Shown: piece after piece, positions 32,548 through 40,269 of the stretch
How the letters are laid out: every line of letters begins with the position of its first letter
How positions within the stretch are numbered: the first letter of the stretch is position 1
From: an uncultured Lachnospiraceae bacterium
GTDB lineage: Bacteria; Bacillota; Clostridia; Lachnospirales; Lachnospiraceae
NCBI GenBank assembly: GCA_947628955.1
Contig: CANRBX010000011.1
Coordinates: 1-59,473, forward strand
Direction of reading: 5' to 3'
DNA length: 59,473 nucleotides
The notes under the pieces: model-generated
Seen by the model: the letters and a program-made list of their open reading frames with translations, nothing else
Database searches by the model: none
Told to the model about the DNA's origin: nothing
Program-made: the position numbers and the translations under genes

Positions 32548-33861
32548 TTATTTTGAAAGGCAATAATGAGTATTCTTTCCTTTGCCTTCCGGGACGAGCA
32601 ACCCGTTTCCCACCATTTGTTTTAACAGCCGTCCACATGCCGTCTGGCTGAGCCCCAACAGTGTTTCCGCTTCTTTTCTTGTGACACTTCCCTGTTTCCT
32701 TGTTAATGCAATCACTTTTTCTTCTTCTGTGCTGCTTTTGAAATCCAGATCATGTAGTTCTTCCTGTTCTCTCTTTACATTTAGGTTAGGAAGGGTGAGC
32801 TTAAATGCGTGATCGGATGTTTCAATCTTCGGCGTCAGTCCGGTTCCTTCATAGGTGTTCATGATTTTCAAGATTCCTGTGCCATAGGCTTCGATCAACT
32901 CCAAACGGTAAAATACATTTGCCAGTTTTACATTCCGGCAGACAGATATTCCCATTGTCACATCTTTTAAGGTCACACCGTTTACCAAACCGCCTATGGA
33001 AGTAAACTCGATTCTGTCTGTATAAATGCTGACAAAACTGCTGGCACGGAAGGAATATTCACGGTGGATCAGAAGATTTAAAAGCGCCTCTCTGACAGCT
33101 GCCTCCGGATAGTCACGTCTGTCGATACGACGCAGTTTTTCGAAAGACGAATGGATCTGATTCCGAAAATCAATAAAATCATAAACATCGTCCATTTGCT
33201 GGAACAAAGATCCGGTAAATTCTTTCCGATCTTTAAACTGGTTCTGGTTCGTTCCTTCGAAAACTGCAGCTTTGATCGTATGCACACATTGATCAGAAAG
33301 CAACAGTCCAAGATTTGTGTAAACGCCATCCTGTGTCATAACCCCCAGTGTTTTCATTTGGGCCTGCCCAAACTTAATATTCCTGTCTGTAAATTCTTTT
33401 CCGGCTTTCTCAAATGTTAAATTTTGCTCCATAGACCGCATTTCCTCAAAGTGGTCCCCATCAGTTTCTTTGATCATGTCTCGGATCATCGTATTGGTAG
33501 CCGGCACAGAGGAATATCCCTGACGGACATAGACGCCTTCGGGACGCAGGCCTTTTTTCGCAATGTAATAAGGCCGTTCTGTTCCTTGCTGGATATCAAT
33601 GGCAACAATTTTTTTCCCGTCTACCACCAAGGTCTCATAATGGAGAAACATGGTTAAATCTGGTTTGATGGCATCCCGAACCATATTGCTGACTTGAAGG
33701 GAAGCGCGATCCGGATCATCCAGCCCTGACACGGTTCCGTCATTTTGGACACCGATATACAGCTTGCCGCCTTTACAGTTCGCCAAAGCAAGGATTTCTT
33801 TTTTGATGTCCTCCGTTACGATTGCTTTTAGTTCTACCATTTCGCTTTCTTGAAAAGTCAT
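32548..33861 (-). CDS. AlbA_2 (Schlafen-like) domain ATP-binding transcriptional regulator
   Basis: 437 residues. The N-terminal AlbA_2 domain is clear (ESEMVELKAIVTEDIKKEIL, then ANCKGGKLYIGVQNDGTVSG), followed by the ATPase/GHKL-like middle (EALLNLLIHREYSF, GGLVNGVT, VFYRLELIEAYGTGI) and a C-terminal winged helix (GSVTRKEAETLLGLSQTACG). Such proteins are usually called RecG-like ATP-dependent regulators; some Schlafen-type members act in phage defence. ATG 33861 follows GAGG. The gene is more AT-rich than its surroundings, sits under a strong promoter covered by inverted repeats, and lies between two decayed sirtuin copies. This points to horizontal gain and autoregulation (inference). Confidence 0.85.
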   Translation of the reverse strand: MTFQESEMVELKAIVTEDIKKEILALANCKGGKLYIGVQNDGTVSGLDDPDRASLQVSNMVRDAIKPDLTMFLHYETLVVDGKKIVAIDIQQGTERPYYIAKKGLRPEGVYVRQGYSSVPATNTMIRDMIKETDGDHFEEMRSMEQNLTFEKAGKEFTDRNIKFGQAQMKTLGVMTQDGVYTNLGLLLSDQCVHTIKAAVFEGTNQNQFKDRKEFTGSLFQQMDDVYDFIDFRNQIHSSFEKLRRIDRRDYPEAAVREALLNLLIHREYSFRASSFVSIYTDRIEFTSIGGLVNGVTLKDVTMGISVCRNVKLANVFYRLELIEAYGTGILKIMNTYEGTGLTPKIETSDHAFKLTLPNLNVKREQEELHDLDFKSSTEEEKVIALTRKQGSVTRKEAETLLGLSQTACGRLLKQMVGNGLLVPEGKGKNTHYCLSK

Positions 33862-33891
33862 TTGATCGCCTCTTGAATTTGTTTTACCCAC

Positions 33892-33945
33892 ATTCTAACC
33901 GTTTTAACCGTTCTTGTCAACATGTTTGGTTAGAACGGTTAGAAT
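33892..33945 (-). promoter_or_regulatory. Promoter with inverted and direct operator repeats ahead of the AlbA_2 gene
   Basis: On the minus strand: TTGACA (complement of 33915-33920), 17 bp, TAGAAT (complement of 33892-33897). ATTCTAACCGTT (33892-33903) and AACGGTTAGAAT (33934-33945) form a perfect 12-bp inverted repeat that spans the promoter, with extra half-sites TTTTAACCG and TTTGGTTAG inside. The half-site AACGGTTAGAA would place a repressor over both boxes. Confidence 0.8.
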
Positions 33946-34153
33946 AAATTACCCGGTAAGGATGCATCGTCCCCAAAGCAGATTCTTTCATTGTATTTTA
34001 TTTTCAGAAGAGGGATTGATATATGCTGTTGTTTTTTGCTTTAATCTGAAAGACGATCTGCCACACCGGAGGCGTACCTTGCGTAGTGGCAGCTCGTCTG
34101 CATATTTTAATTACTTACACGTCTTTGATATTATTACTTACCTGCCTTCGATA

Positions 34154-34984
34154 TTACAGTTCATCCGAGTAGTCTGCTTTATCAAGCAATGCACTTAAGA
34201 CTTCCCCGATATCCGCATTAACTATGATACTCCTGTCCGTGATCTCCTTTTGGCAGGCGGCCTCGCCGTAATTCACACATGCATACACCGCCTGCGGATT
34301 CTCCGCCGTCATCCGCCAGAAGGAAAATTTCACTATGCCCGGCGTATTGTACCCTACGCTCAGTTCCAGAAAAAGGATCCTGCCGTTTCTCCGTGTCCGC
34401 AGGAAGTTCTCATATCGTTCTGCTGCCAGGTGCCAGCCCTCATCCTCGACAAACTTATCGTCGGAGCGCAGATTCATGGTCAGAGGCTTTCCGCAATGCG
34501 GACAGACGGGCAGAAGCCCGGGCGGAATACGCATATCCTTTTGCTGTTCCATCATCTGCCGGATCAGGATCTCGTTATCAAAGGTTTCCTGTCGGCAGGG
34601 TTTCGAGCATTGGAACAGCCCGTAGTCGCCCTGCGTATAGAAGAGCCGCTTCTTGTCAAAGCCCGCTTTTTGAAAACAGTGGTCTACGTTTGTGGTAATG
34701 ACAAAATAATCCCTGCCCCGAACCAACGCCAATAGTTCATCGTAGACTGGCTTCGGTGCGTCCGTATATCGGTTGATGAAGATATACCGGCTCCAATACG
34801 CCCAGAATTCCTCTGGAGAGGAGTACGGGTAAAACCCGCCCGAATACATATCCCGAAAGCCATATTTATCGGCAAAGTCGGAGAAATTTATACGGATATT
34901 TTTTCTCTTCACAAGTACGCACCTTTTTGTAACTATTGGACGTTTGGGGCGTTTTACAGCGAAATCAATTTTTAACTTTTTCAT
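34154..34984 (-). pseudogene. Sir2 (SirTM-like) NAD-dependent deacylase gene lacking its 5' part
   Basis: From about residue 33 on, the 276-residue reading frame matches sirtuins of the macrodomain-linked type: FSDFADKYGFRDMYSGGFYP, the NAD/catalytic TTNVDHCFQKAGFD, FYTQGDYGLFQ, the zinc ligands CSKPC and CPHCG, and a conserved end. But the first 32 residues (MKKLKIDFAVKRPKRPIVTK...) are unrelated and basic, and the GAG-x-S NAD-binding loop that should start the domain is absent. No such sequence occurs upstream. It is most likely a 5'-truncated, inactive copy; a functional fusion is less likely. A C-terminal duplicate lies at 32358-32547. Confidence 0.7.
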
Positions 34985-35001
34985 GAACTTGTCCGAAGCT
35001 A

Positions 35002-35030
35002 TTGTATTCAGAAGTGTGCTGCAGTATAAT
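35002..35030 (+). promoter_or_regulatory. Candidate promoter of the HxlR-type gene
   Basis: TTGTAT (35002-35007), a 17-bp spacer and a perfect TATAAT (35025-35030), 40 bp before the start. Confidence 0.6.
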
Positions 35031-35070
35031 ATGAGTGTAACATTCCTTTTTGATGTAATGGAGGTGCTAT

Positions 35071-35475
35071 ATGAAAACGAAAGCCGAACTCATCCCCGAA
35101 TGTCCCGTGGCGACTACGGTTCAGCTCATCGGGAACAAGTGGAAACTTCTGATCATACGAAATCTGCTTGACCGCCCGTGGCGTTTCAATGAGCTTCAAA
35201 AGAATCTGGAAGGGATCAGCCAAAAGGTACTCACAGACAGCCTGCGGTCGATGGAAGCAGACGGAATCATCACCCGTACCGTGTATCCCGAGGTTCCGCC
35301 GAGGGTGGAGTATGCGCTGTCGGAGCTGGGCGAATCTCTGAAACCGATCCTTGATGCCATGAAAGCGTGGGGAGAAAATTACAGGTCGTCTATAGTACAG
35401 GGAGACATTTATGAAAAAGGTGAGAATTACGGTCATGAGGATCGCATGCCACCGCGATCTGATGCAGAAATATGA
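35071..35475 (+). CDS. HxlR-family winged-helix transcriptional regulator
   Basis: 134 residues. The HxlR pattern is clear: CPVATTVQLIGNKWKLLIIR, then RFNELQKNLEGISQKVLTDS, and RTVYPEVPPRVEYALSELG. The N-terminal Cys (C12) is at the position that senses electrophiles or disulfide stress in several HxlR/YodB regulators. TAATGGAGGTG is well spaced from the ATG. Its 3' end overlaps the TIGR04076-type gene by 65 bp, so the two are certainly cotranscribed. The divergent neighbour is the broken sirtuin. Confidence 0.92.
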   Translation: MKTKAELIPECPVATTVQLIGNKWKLLIIRNLLDRPWRFNELQKNLEGISQKVLTDSLRSMEADGIITRTVYPEVPPRVEYALSELGESLKPILDAMKAWGENYRSSIVQGDIYEKGENYGHEDRMPPRSDAEI

Positions 35476-35728
35476 GAATCCGCTCGAACATGCCTGCGAT
35501 ATGCAGGAGGGGCAGGTATTTATCGCGGACGGCTGGCGGAAACCGGAGAGCTTCTGCGACAGCGCGTGGGACAGCATCTCCGCTTTTGTCATGACGCTCG
35601 CCTGCGGCGGAGAGGATATTTATGACGGATGGATGAAAAACAGACGGTCTGCCATGATCTCCTGCAACGACGGGTTCCGGCCGGTCAGCTTTCTGCTTGA
35701 GGCCCTGGATGAGGACGCAGAAGGGTAG
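35411..35728 (+). CDS. TIGR04076-family small protein
   Basis: 105 residues. The family phrases CDMQEGQVFIADGWRKPESF and FCDSAWDSISAFVMTLACGG are present, as are the closing CNDGFRPVSFLLEAL motif and three spaced cysteines. The function is unknown. The start at 35411 (MKKVRITVMRIACHRDL) has AAAAGGTG-like signals only weakly; the long overlap (65 bp) with the HxlR gene makes reinitiation the likely mode of expression. TIGR04076 genes are often seen next to HxlR or redox genes, so a shared redox-linked role is a reasonable guess. Confidence 0.85.
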   Translation: MKKVRITVMRIACHRDLMQKYENPLEHACDMQEGQVFIADGWRKPESFCDSAWDSISAFVMTLACGGEDIYDGWMKNRRSAMISCNDGFRPVSFLLEALDEDAEG

Positions 35729-35791
35729 GCGGCGCTTTTTGAAGCGCCGGGTGCCGGCGGGCCTGCGAAACAGAGACGATACACTTTTTAT

Positions 35792-35820
35792 TTGACAGCG
35801 GGGCCGGTTGATATTAAGAT
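35792..35820 (+). promoter_or_regulatory. Candidate promoter of the his operon
   Basis: TTGACA (35792-35797), a 17-bp spacer and TAAGAT (35815-35820). The -35 is perfect and the -10 weaker. It is immediately upstream of the 37-bp repeat array. Confidence 0.55.
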
Positions 35821-35829
35821 ATAACGTAG

Positions 35830-35996
35830 TCCGACAGAGAACGGATGAAAACGGGCCGTGGCACGATCCGACAGAGTGCGGACGAAAACAGGCTGTGGCA
35901 CGATCCGACAGAGTGCGGACGAAAACAAGACACAGCGCACTCCGACAGAGTGCGGATGAAAATAAGGCATGACACAGTCCGACAGAAACCGGGAGA
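35830..35996 (+). repeat. 37-bp tandem repeat in the hisZ leader, 4.5 copies
   Basis: Units start at 35830, 35867, 35904, 35941 and 35978 (partial). Each begins TCCGACAGAG and can form a small hairpin (TCCG.CA with TG.CGGA). The whole array would be transcribed as the 5' leader of the his operon. There are no unique spacers, so it is not a CRISPR array. Confidence 0.9.
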
Positions 35997-36003
35997 TAAA
36001 TTT

Positions 36004-37182
36004 ATGCAGAAGATTTTGCACACGCCGGAGGGCGTGCGGGATATATACAGCAGGGAATGCGAGCAGAAGCTTTCCCTGCAGAACAGGCTTCATGCGGTGA
36101 TCAAGTCCTATGGCTACCGGGACATCGAGACGCCGACGTTTGAGTTTTTTGATGTGTTCAGCAAGGAGATCGGGACGATCCCTTCACGGGAGCTCTATAA
36201 GTTTTTCGACCGCGAGGGAAATACGCTGGTGCTGCGGCCGGATTTTACGCCGGCGGTGGCGCGCGCCGCGTCCAAATATTTTCTGAATGACAATATGGCG
36301 GTCCGTCTGACATACCTCGGGCAGGCTTTTATCAATCACTCCAGCTATCAGGGACGGCTGAAGGAGACGACGCAGATCGGCGGCGAGCTGATCGGGGAGG
36401 ACAGCGTGGACGCGGACGCGGAGATCATCGCTCTGGCGGTGCGGATGATGCAGGCCTCCGGTCTGAAGGAATTTCAGATCACAGTCGGCCATGCCGGCTT
36501 TTTCCATGCGCTCGCACAGGAGGCCGGTTTTGACGCGCAGGTCGTGACGGAGCTGAAGGAGCTGGTCACAAGCAGAAATACCTTCGGCGTAGACAAGCTG
36601 ATTTCGGAACAGCCGGTGGACGAACGGCTCCGGAAGTCGTTTACCGCGCTGACGGGCCTCTTCGGCACGGAAGAGATCCTGCAGCGGGCACAGTCGCTGA
36701 CCGACAATGCACAGGCGCTTCAGGCGGTCGGACGGCTCAGGGAGATCTGGGAGATGCTGAAGCTCTACGGGGTGGAGCAGTACGTATCGTTTGACCTCGG
36801 CATGCTCAGCCGCTATATGTATTATACAGGCATCATTTTCCGCGGCTATACGTACGGCACCGGGGACGCCGTCATCAAGGGAGGCCGTTATGACGGCCTG
36901 CTGAGCTATTTCGGGAAGGACGCGCCGGCAGTCGGCCTGGTGATCGTGGTCGATCAGCTGATGAGCGCGCTCACGCGGCAGAAAGCGGCGCCCGGGATTT
37001 CCAGAAACCGCTGTATGATCCTCTATGAGAAGCAGCACTCAGACGAGGCGATAAGGCGCGCGTCTGATCTGCGCGCGGGAGGAAGCGAGGTCGAGCTGCT
37101 GCGCATCACGGCGGAGCGCACGCGGGAAGACTGTCTGGAGTATGCGCGCGCGGAGGACTGCCGGAATGTGATCAGCCTGTAG
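36004..37182 (+). CDS. hisZ: ATP phosphoribosyltransferase regulatory subunit HisZ
   Basis: A 392-residue class II aminoacyl-tRNA synthetase-like protein derived from HisRS. HisZ forms a complex with the short HisG and carries histidine feedback control. Visible are LHTPEGVRDIYS, the motif-2-like region TPTFEFFDVFSKEIG, LRPDFTPAVARAASKYF and the HisRS-type GGRYDGLLSYFGKDAPAVG. The absence of an anticodon-binding domain of full size and the adjacency to a short hisG separate it from HisRS. ATG 36004 follows GGGAGAT; the longer frame runs through the leader repeats. First gene of the operon. Confidence 0.93.
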   Translation: MQKILHTPEGVRDIYSRECEQKLSLQNRLHAVIKSYGYRDIETPTFEFFDVFSKEIGTIPSRELYKFFDREGNTLVLRPDFTPAVARAASKYFLNDNMAVRLTYLGQAFINHSSYQGRLKETTQIGGELIGEDSVDADAEIIALAVRMMQASGLKEFQITVGHAGFFHALAQEAGFDAQVVTELKELVTSRNTFGVDKLISEQPVDERLRKSFTALTGLFGTEEILQRAQSLTDNAQALQAVGRLREIWEMLKLYGVEQYVSFDLGMLSRYMYYTGIIFRGYTYGTGDAVIKGGRYDGLLSYFGKDAPAVGLVIVVDQLMSALTRQKAAPGISRNRCMILYEKQHSDEAIRRASDLRAGGSEVELLRITAERTREDCLEYARAEDCRNVISL

Positions 37183-37279
37183 ACGGGCTGTGCCGCCGGA
37201 CCGGATCCTGCCGCTGCAGACGCAGAAGAGGGCCCGCCCGGCCGCAGATTGTGAAGAACGAAGGAGTTTGATACTTTTT

Positions 37280-37945
37280 ATGGATACACAGACACGATAT
37301 CTGACGTTTGCACTTACGAAGGGGCGTCTGGCGAGCCAGACGATGGAGCTTTTTGAGAAGGTGGGAATTACCTGCGAAGAGATGAAGGATCCCGCTTCCC
37401 GGAAGCTGATCTTTGTAAATGAAGAGCTGAAACTGCGCTTTTTCCTGTCGAAGGGACCGGATGTGCCGACCTATGTGGAATACGGGGCGGCAGATATCGG
37501 GATTGTCGGCAGGGACACGATACAGGAAGAAAACCGCAAGATCTACGAGGTGCTGGATCTCGGCTTCGGCAGATGCAGGATGTGTGTCTGCGGCCCGGAG
37601 TCGGCGCGCTCCCTGCTGCAGGGGCAGGAGCTGATCCGCGTCGCCACGAAGTATCCCCATATCGCGAAGGACTATTTCTACAACCAGAAGAACCAGACGG
37701 TGGAGATCATCAAGCTCAACGGCTCGATCGAGCTTGCCCCGATCGTCGGGCTCTCCGAGGTGATCGTCGATATTGTGGAGACGGGTTCTACGCTGCGCGA
37801 GAACGGACTGACGGTTCTGGAAGAGGTCTGCCCGCTCTCGGCTCGTGTCGTCGTGAACCCGGTCAGCCTGAGGATGGAGCATGAGCGGATCGCGGCCCTG
37901 CTCTCGCGGCTGAACCAGGCGGTCACGCGGCAGGAGCAGGACTGA
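37280..37945 (+). CDS. hisG: ATP phosphoribosyltransferase catalytic subunit, short form
   Basis: 221 residues, the short HisG that lacks the C-terminal regulatory domain and needs HisZ. It performs the first step of histidine synthesis (PRPP + ATP). Motifs: LTFALTKGRLASQTMELFEK, YGAADIGIVGRDTI, and the PRPP loop EVIVDIVETGSTLRENGL. AAGGAG is about 13 bases before the ATG, a rather long spacing. The 97 bp between hisZ and hisG hold no hairpin or terminator that I can see. Confidence 0.95.
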   Translation: MDTQTRYLTFALTKGRLASQTMELFEKVGITCEEMKDPASRKLIFVNEELKLRFFLSKGPDVPTYVEYGAADIGIVGRDTIQEENRKIYEVLDLGFGRCRMCVCGPESARSLLQGQELIRVATKYPHIAKDYFYNQKNQTVEIIKLNGSIELAPIVGLSEVIVDIVETGSTLRENGLTVLEEVCPLSARVVVNPVSLRMEHERIAALLSRLNQAVTRQEQD

Positions 37946-38109
37946 GAATTTGCCCGGACATGAACCGTGCGGTCGGATTTCGGCGATCGCCTGGCAGGCA
38001 TAGGACGGAGATTAATTTATATTAATGACAAAGGGCAGGAGCGGCTGCACGCTTTTCTTTTATGGAAGGATGCCGGCTGCGGGAATACGGGGGTTTAAGG
38101 AGTGAAACG

Positions 38110-39405
38110 ATGCAGATCATAAGACTGACAGACGAGACGAAAAAACATATTCTGGATCAGCTTTTAAAGAGAAGCCCTTCCAGCTATCAGGGATTTGAGG
38201 AGCGCGTGAACGCGATCATCGAGCAGGTCAGGCAGCGGGGCGACGAGGCGGTTTTTGAGTACACAAGGCAGTTTGACCATGTGGAGGTCAGCGCCAGGAC
38301 AGTGCGAGTGACGAAGGAAGAGATTGAGGAGGCCTACGCCAGTGCAGAACCCGGGTTTGTCGACGTGGTGCGCAGAGCGCTTGTCAATATCCGCAGCTAT
38401 CACGAGAAGCAGAAGAGATACAGCTGGTTTGACAGTACCGAAAACGGGACGATGCTCGGCCAGAAGATCACGCCGCTTGCGACGGTCGGCGTCTATGTGC
38501 CGGGCGGAAAGGCGGTCTATCCGTCTTCGGTTCTGATGAATGTAGTGCCCGCGAAGGTGGCGGGCGTGAAGCGGATCGTCATGACGACGCCTCCGGGGTC
38601 GGACGGGAAGATCCCGGTGAATACGCTTGTGGCCGCAAACGAGGCCGGGGTGGATGAGATTTACAAGGTCGGAGGGGCGCAGGCGATCGCCGCGCTCGCG
38701 TTCGGGACGGAGAGCATCCCGAAGGCGGACAAGATCACGGGGCCCGGCAATATCTATGTGGCGCTCGCGAAAAAGGCGGTTTTCGGACACGTCAGCATCG
38801 ATTCGGTCGCCGGACCGAGCGAGATCCTGGTGCTGGCGGACGAGACGGCCAATCCGCGCTATGTGGCGGCGGATCTGCTTTCCCAGGCAGAGCATGACGA
38901 GATGGCGTCCGCGATTCTGGTCACGACGAGCGAGGCGCTTGCCAGGGCGGTCTCGGATGAGATCGAGGGCTTCCTGAAGACTCTCTCCCGCGCGGAAATC
39001 ATCCGCAGGTCCCTGGAGCAGTACGGCTTCATCCTGCTTGCGGACAGCCTTGACGATGCGGTGGATGCCGTGAACGAGATCGCCTCGGAGCACCTGGAGA
39101 TTGTGACGAAGGACGCGTTCCAGCTGATGACCAGAATCCAGAATGCCGGTGCGATCTTTATCGGGGAGTACAGCAGCGAGCCGCTCGGCGACTATTTTGC
39201 CGGGCCGAATCATGTGCTGCCGACGAACGGGACAGCCAAATTCTTCTCTGCACTGTCCGTGGATGATTTTATCAAGAAATCGAGCATCGTTTACTATTCA
39301 CGGGAGGCACTGGAGCCGGTTCATAAGGATATCATCGCGTTTGCCGAGGCTGAGCGCCTCACAGCGCATGCAAATTCGATCCGGGTGCGGTTTGAAAAAC
39401 CGTGA
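38110..39405 (+). CDS. hisD: Histidinol dehydrogenase
   Basis: 431 residues, the normal size. It oxidises histidinol to histidine in two NAD-dependent steps at a zinc site. Motifs: VGVYVPGGKAVYPSSVLMN, KITGPGNIYVALAKK, GPSEILVLADE, the zinc-ligand region AEHDEMASAIL, and FAGPNHVLPTNGTAKF with the catalytic Glu/His pair nearby (ASEHLEIVT). ATG 38110 follows AAGGAGTG. It is separated from hisG by 164 bp and from hisB by 189 bp of repeat-rich sequence. Confidence 0.97.
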   Translation: MQIIRLTDETKKHILDQLLKRSPSSYQGFEERVNAIIEQVRQRGDEAVFEYTRQFDHVEVSARTVRVTKEEIEEAYASAEPGFVDVVRRALVNIRSYHEKQKRYSWFDSTENGTMLGQKITPLATVGVYVPGGKAVYPSSVLMNVVPAKVAGVKRIVMTTPPGSDGKIPVNTLVAANEAGVDEIYKVGGAQAIAALAFGTESIPKADKITGPGNIYVALAKKAVFGHVSIDSVAGPSEILVLADETANPRYVAADLLSQAEHDEMASAILVTTSEALARAVSDEIEGFLKTLSRAEIIRRSLEQYGFILLADSLDDAVDAVNEIASEHLEIVTKDAFQLMTRIQNAGAIFIGEYSSEPLGDYFAGPNHVLPTNGTAKFFSALSVDDFIKKSSIVYYSREALEPVHKDIIAFAEAERLTAHANSIRVRFEKP

Positions 39406-39540
39406 CAGGAAGAATCAGAATGCGGAAGGCCGTGACGCACAGGGCCGGGGCGTGAAGAACCATGATGGGAGTGCCGTGATGCACATGGCCGGGAAATGAG
39501 AAACCGTGACGGAAAGAACCAGAATGCAGAAGGCCGGAAT
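39403..39540 (+). repeat. Degenerate repeat between hisD and hisB
   Basis: CCGTGACAGGAAGAATCAGAATGC (as blocks) followed by GGAAGGCCG recurs about 100 bp later with a few changes, with related GCCGTGATGCACATGGCCGGG blocks between. It fills the hisD-hisB gap and carries no ORF with a ribosome binding site. Confidence 0.65.
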
Positions 39541-39594
39541 GCGGGAAACGGGGAAGTGAAAAACAGCCCGGATGGATAATATAAGGAGGAAGCT

Positions 39595-40185
39595 ATGGGC
39601 AGACAGGCGGAAGTAATCAGAAACACAAAGGAGACGCAGATCCGGCTCAGGCTGGATCTCGACGGAACCGGAAGGTCGCAGATACAGACAGGCGTGGGAT
39701 TTTTTGACCACATGCTGGAGGGATTTGCACGCCACGGCCTGTTTGACCTGGAGGTCAGCGTGACGGGCGACCTTGACGTGGACTGCCATCACACGGTGGA
39801 GGATACCGGGATCGTGCTCGGACAGGCAATCCGGGAGGCTGTGGGCGACAAGAAGGGGATCCGCCGGTATGGGAGCAGGATCCTTCCGATGGATGAGGTG
39901 CTTGTGCTGTGCGCGGTTGACCTTGGGGGCCGCCCGTATTACCGGTCGGACGTGGAATTTGCCACGGAGCGGATCGGGGCCCTGGACTCAGAGATGGTGC
40001 GCGAGTTTTTCTATGCGGTGTCTTATTCGGCAGCCATGAACCTGCATTTTAAGTCGATCTATGGAGGCAACAGCCATCATATGGCTGAGGGGATGTTCAA
40101 GGCGTTTGCGAAGGCGCTGGACGAGGCGGTCAGCTTTGATGCGCGGATTGCGGACGTGCTCTCGACCAAGGGCACGCTTGTTTAG
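39595..40185 (+). CDS. hisB: Imidazoleglycerol-phosphate dehydratase
   Basis: 196 residues, the monofunctional IGPD form. It removes water from imidazole glycerol phosphate using a dimanganese centre. Metal ligands and signatures: GVGFFDHMLEGFARHGLFD, DCHHTVEDTGIVLGQAI, and near the end YGGNSHHMAEGMFKAFAKAL. ATAAGGAGGAAG lies before the ATG. The stop is followed at once by a dispersed palindromic element (40191-40249) and then the HisIE gene. Confidence 0.97.
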   Translation: MGRQAEVIRNTKETQIRLRLDLDGTGRSQIQTGVGFFDHMLEGFARHGLFDLEVSVTGDLDVDCHHTVEDTGIVLGQAIREAVGDKKGIRRYGSRILPMDEVLVLCAVDLGGRPYYRSDVEFATERIGALDSEMVREFFYAVSYSAAMNLHFKSIYGGNSHHMAEGMFKAFAKALDEAVSFDARIADVLSTKGTLV

Positions 40186-40190
40186 GACGA

Positions 40191-40249
40191 TATGAGCCAG
40201 TGGACAAATGGACATGAAAAGCATCCAGCATGTTTTTTCATGTCTATGG
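40191..40249 (+). repeat. Dispersed hairpin element, copy C (between hisB and hisIE)
   Basis: TATGAGCCA..GGACAAATGGACATGAAAA..GCATGTTTTTTCATGTC..ATGG. The arms GGACATGAAAA and TTTTTTCATGTC pair. The same roughly 60-bp sequence occurs on the opposite strand at 43983-44043. It happens to be open in the frame of the downstream gene, adding a spurious N-terminal extension. Confidence 0.75.
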
Positions 40250-40269
40250 AACAGGATGAGGATTTATCT

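Noticed and set aside
32358..35728. Accessory patch as a complete mobile element or prophage remnant
   Set aside because: No integrase, transposase, att-like repeats or phage structural genes are present; only AT-richer genes and sirtuin fragments are seen.
35830..35996. Regular 37-bp repeats that look like a CRISPR array
   Set aside because: The units are directly tandem with no unique spacers, and no cas genes are present. The same holds for the other tandem arrays in the window.
40192..40269. Extended N-terminus of HisIE ([11 protein letters not shown]...)
   Set aside because: These codons are dispersed element copy C, which also occurs in reverse orientation elsewhere; the ATG at 40270 has a proper ribosome site.
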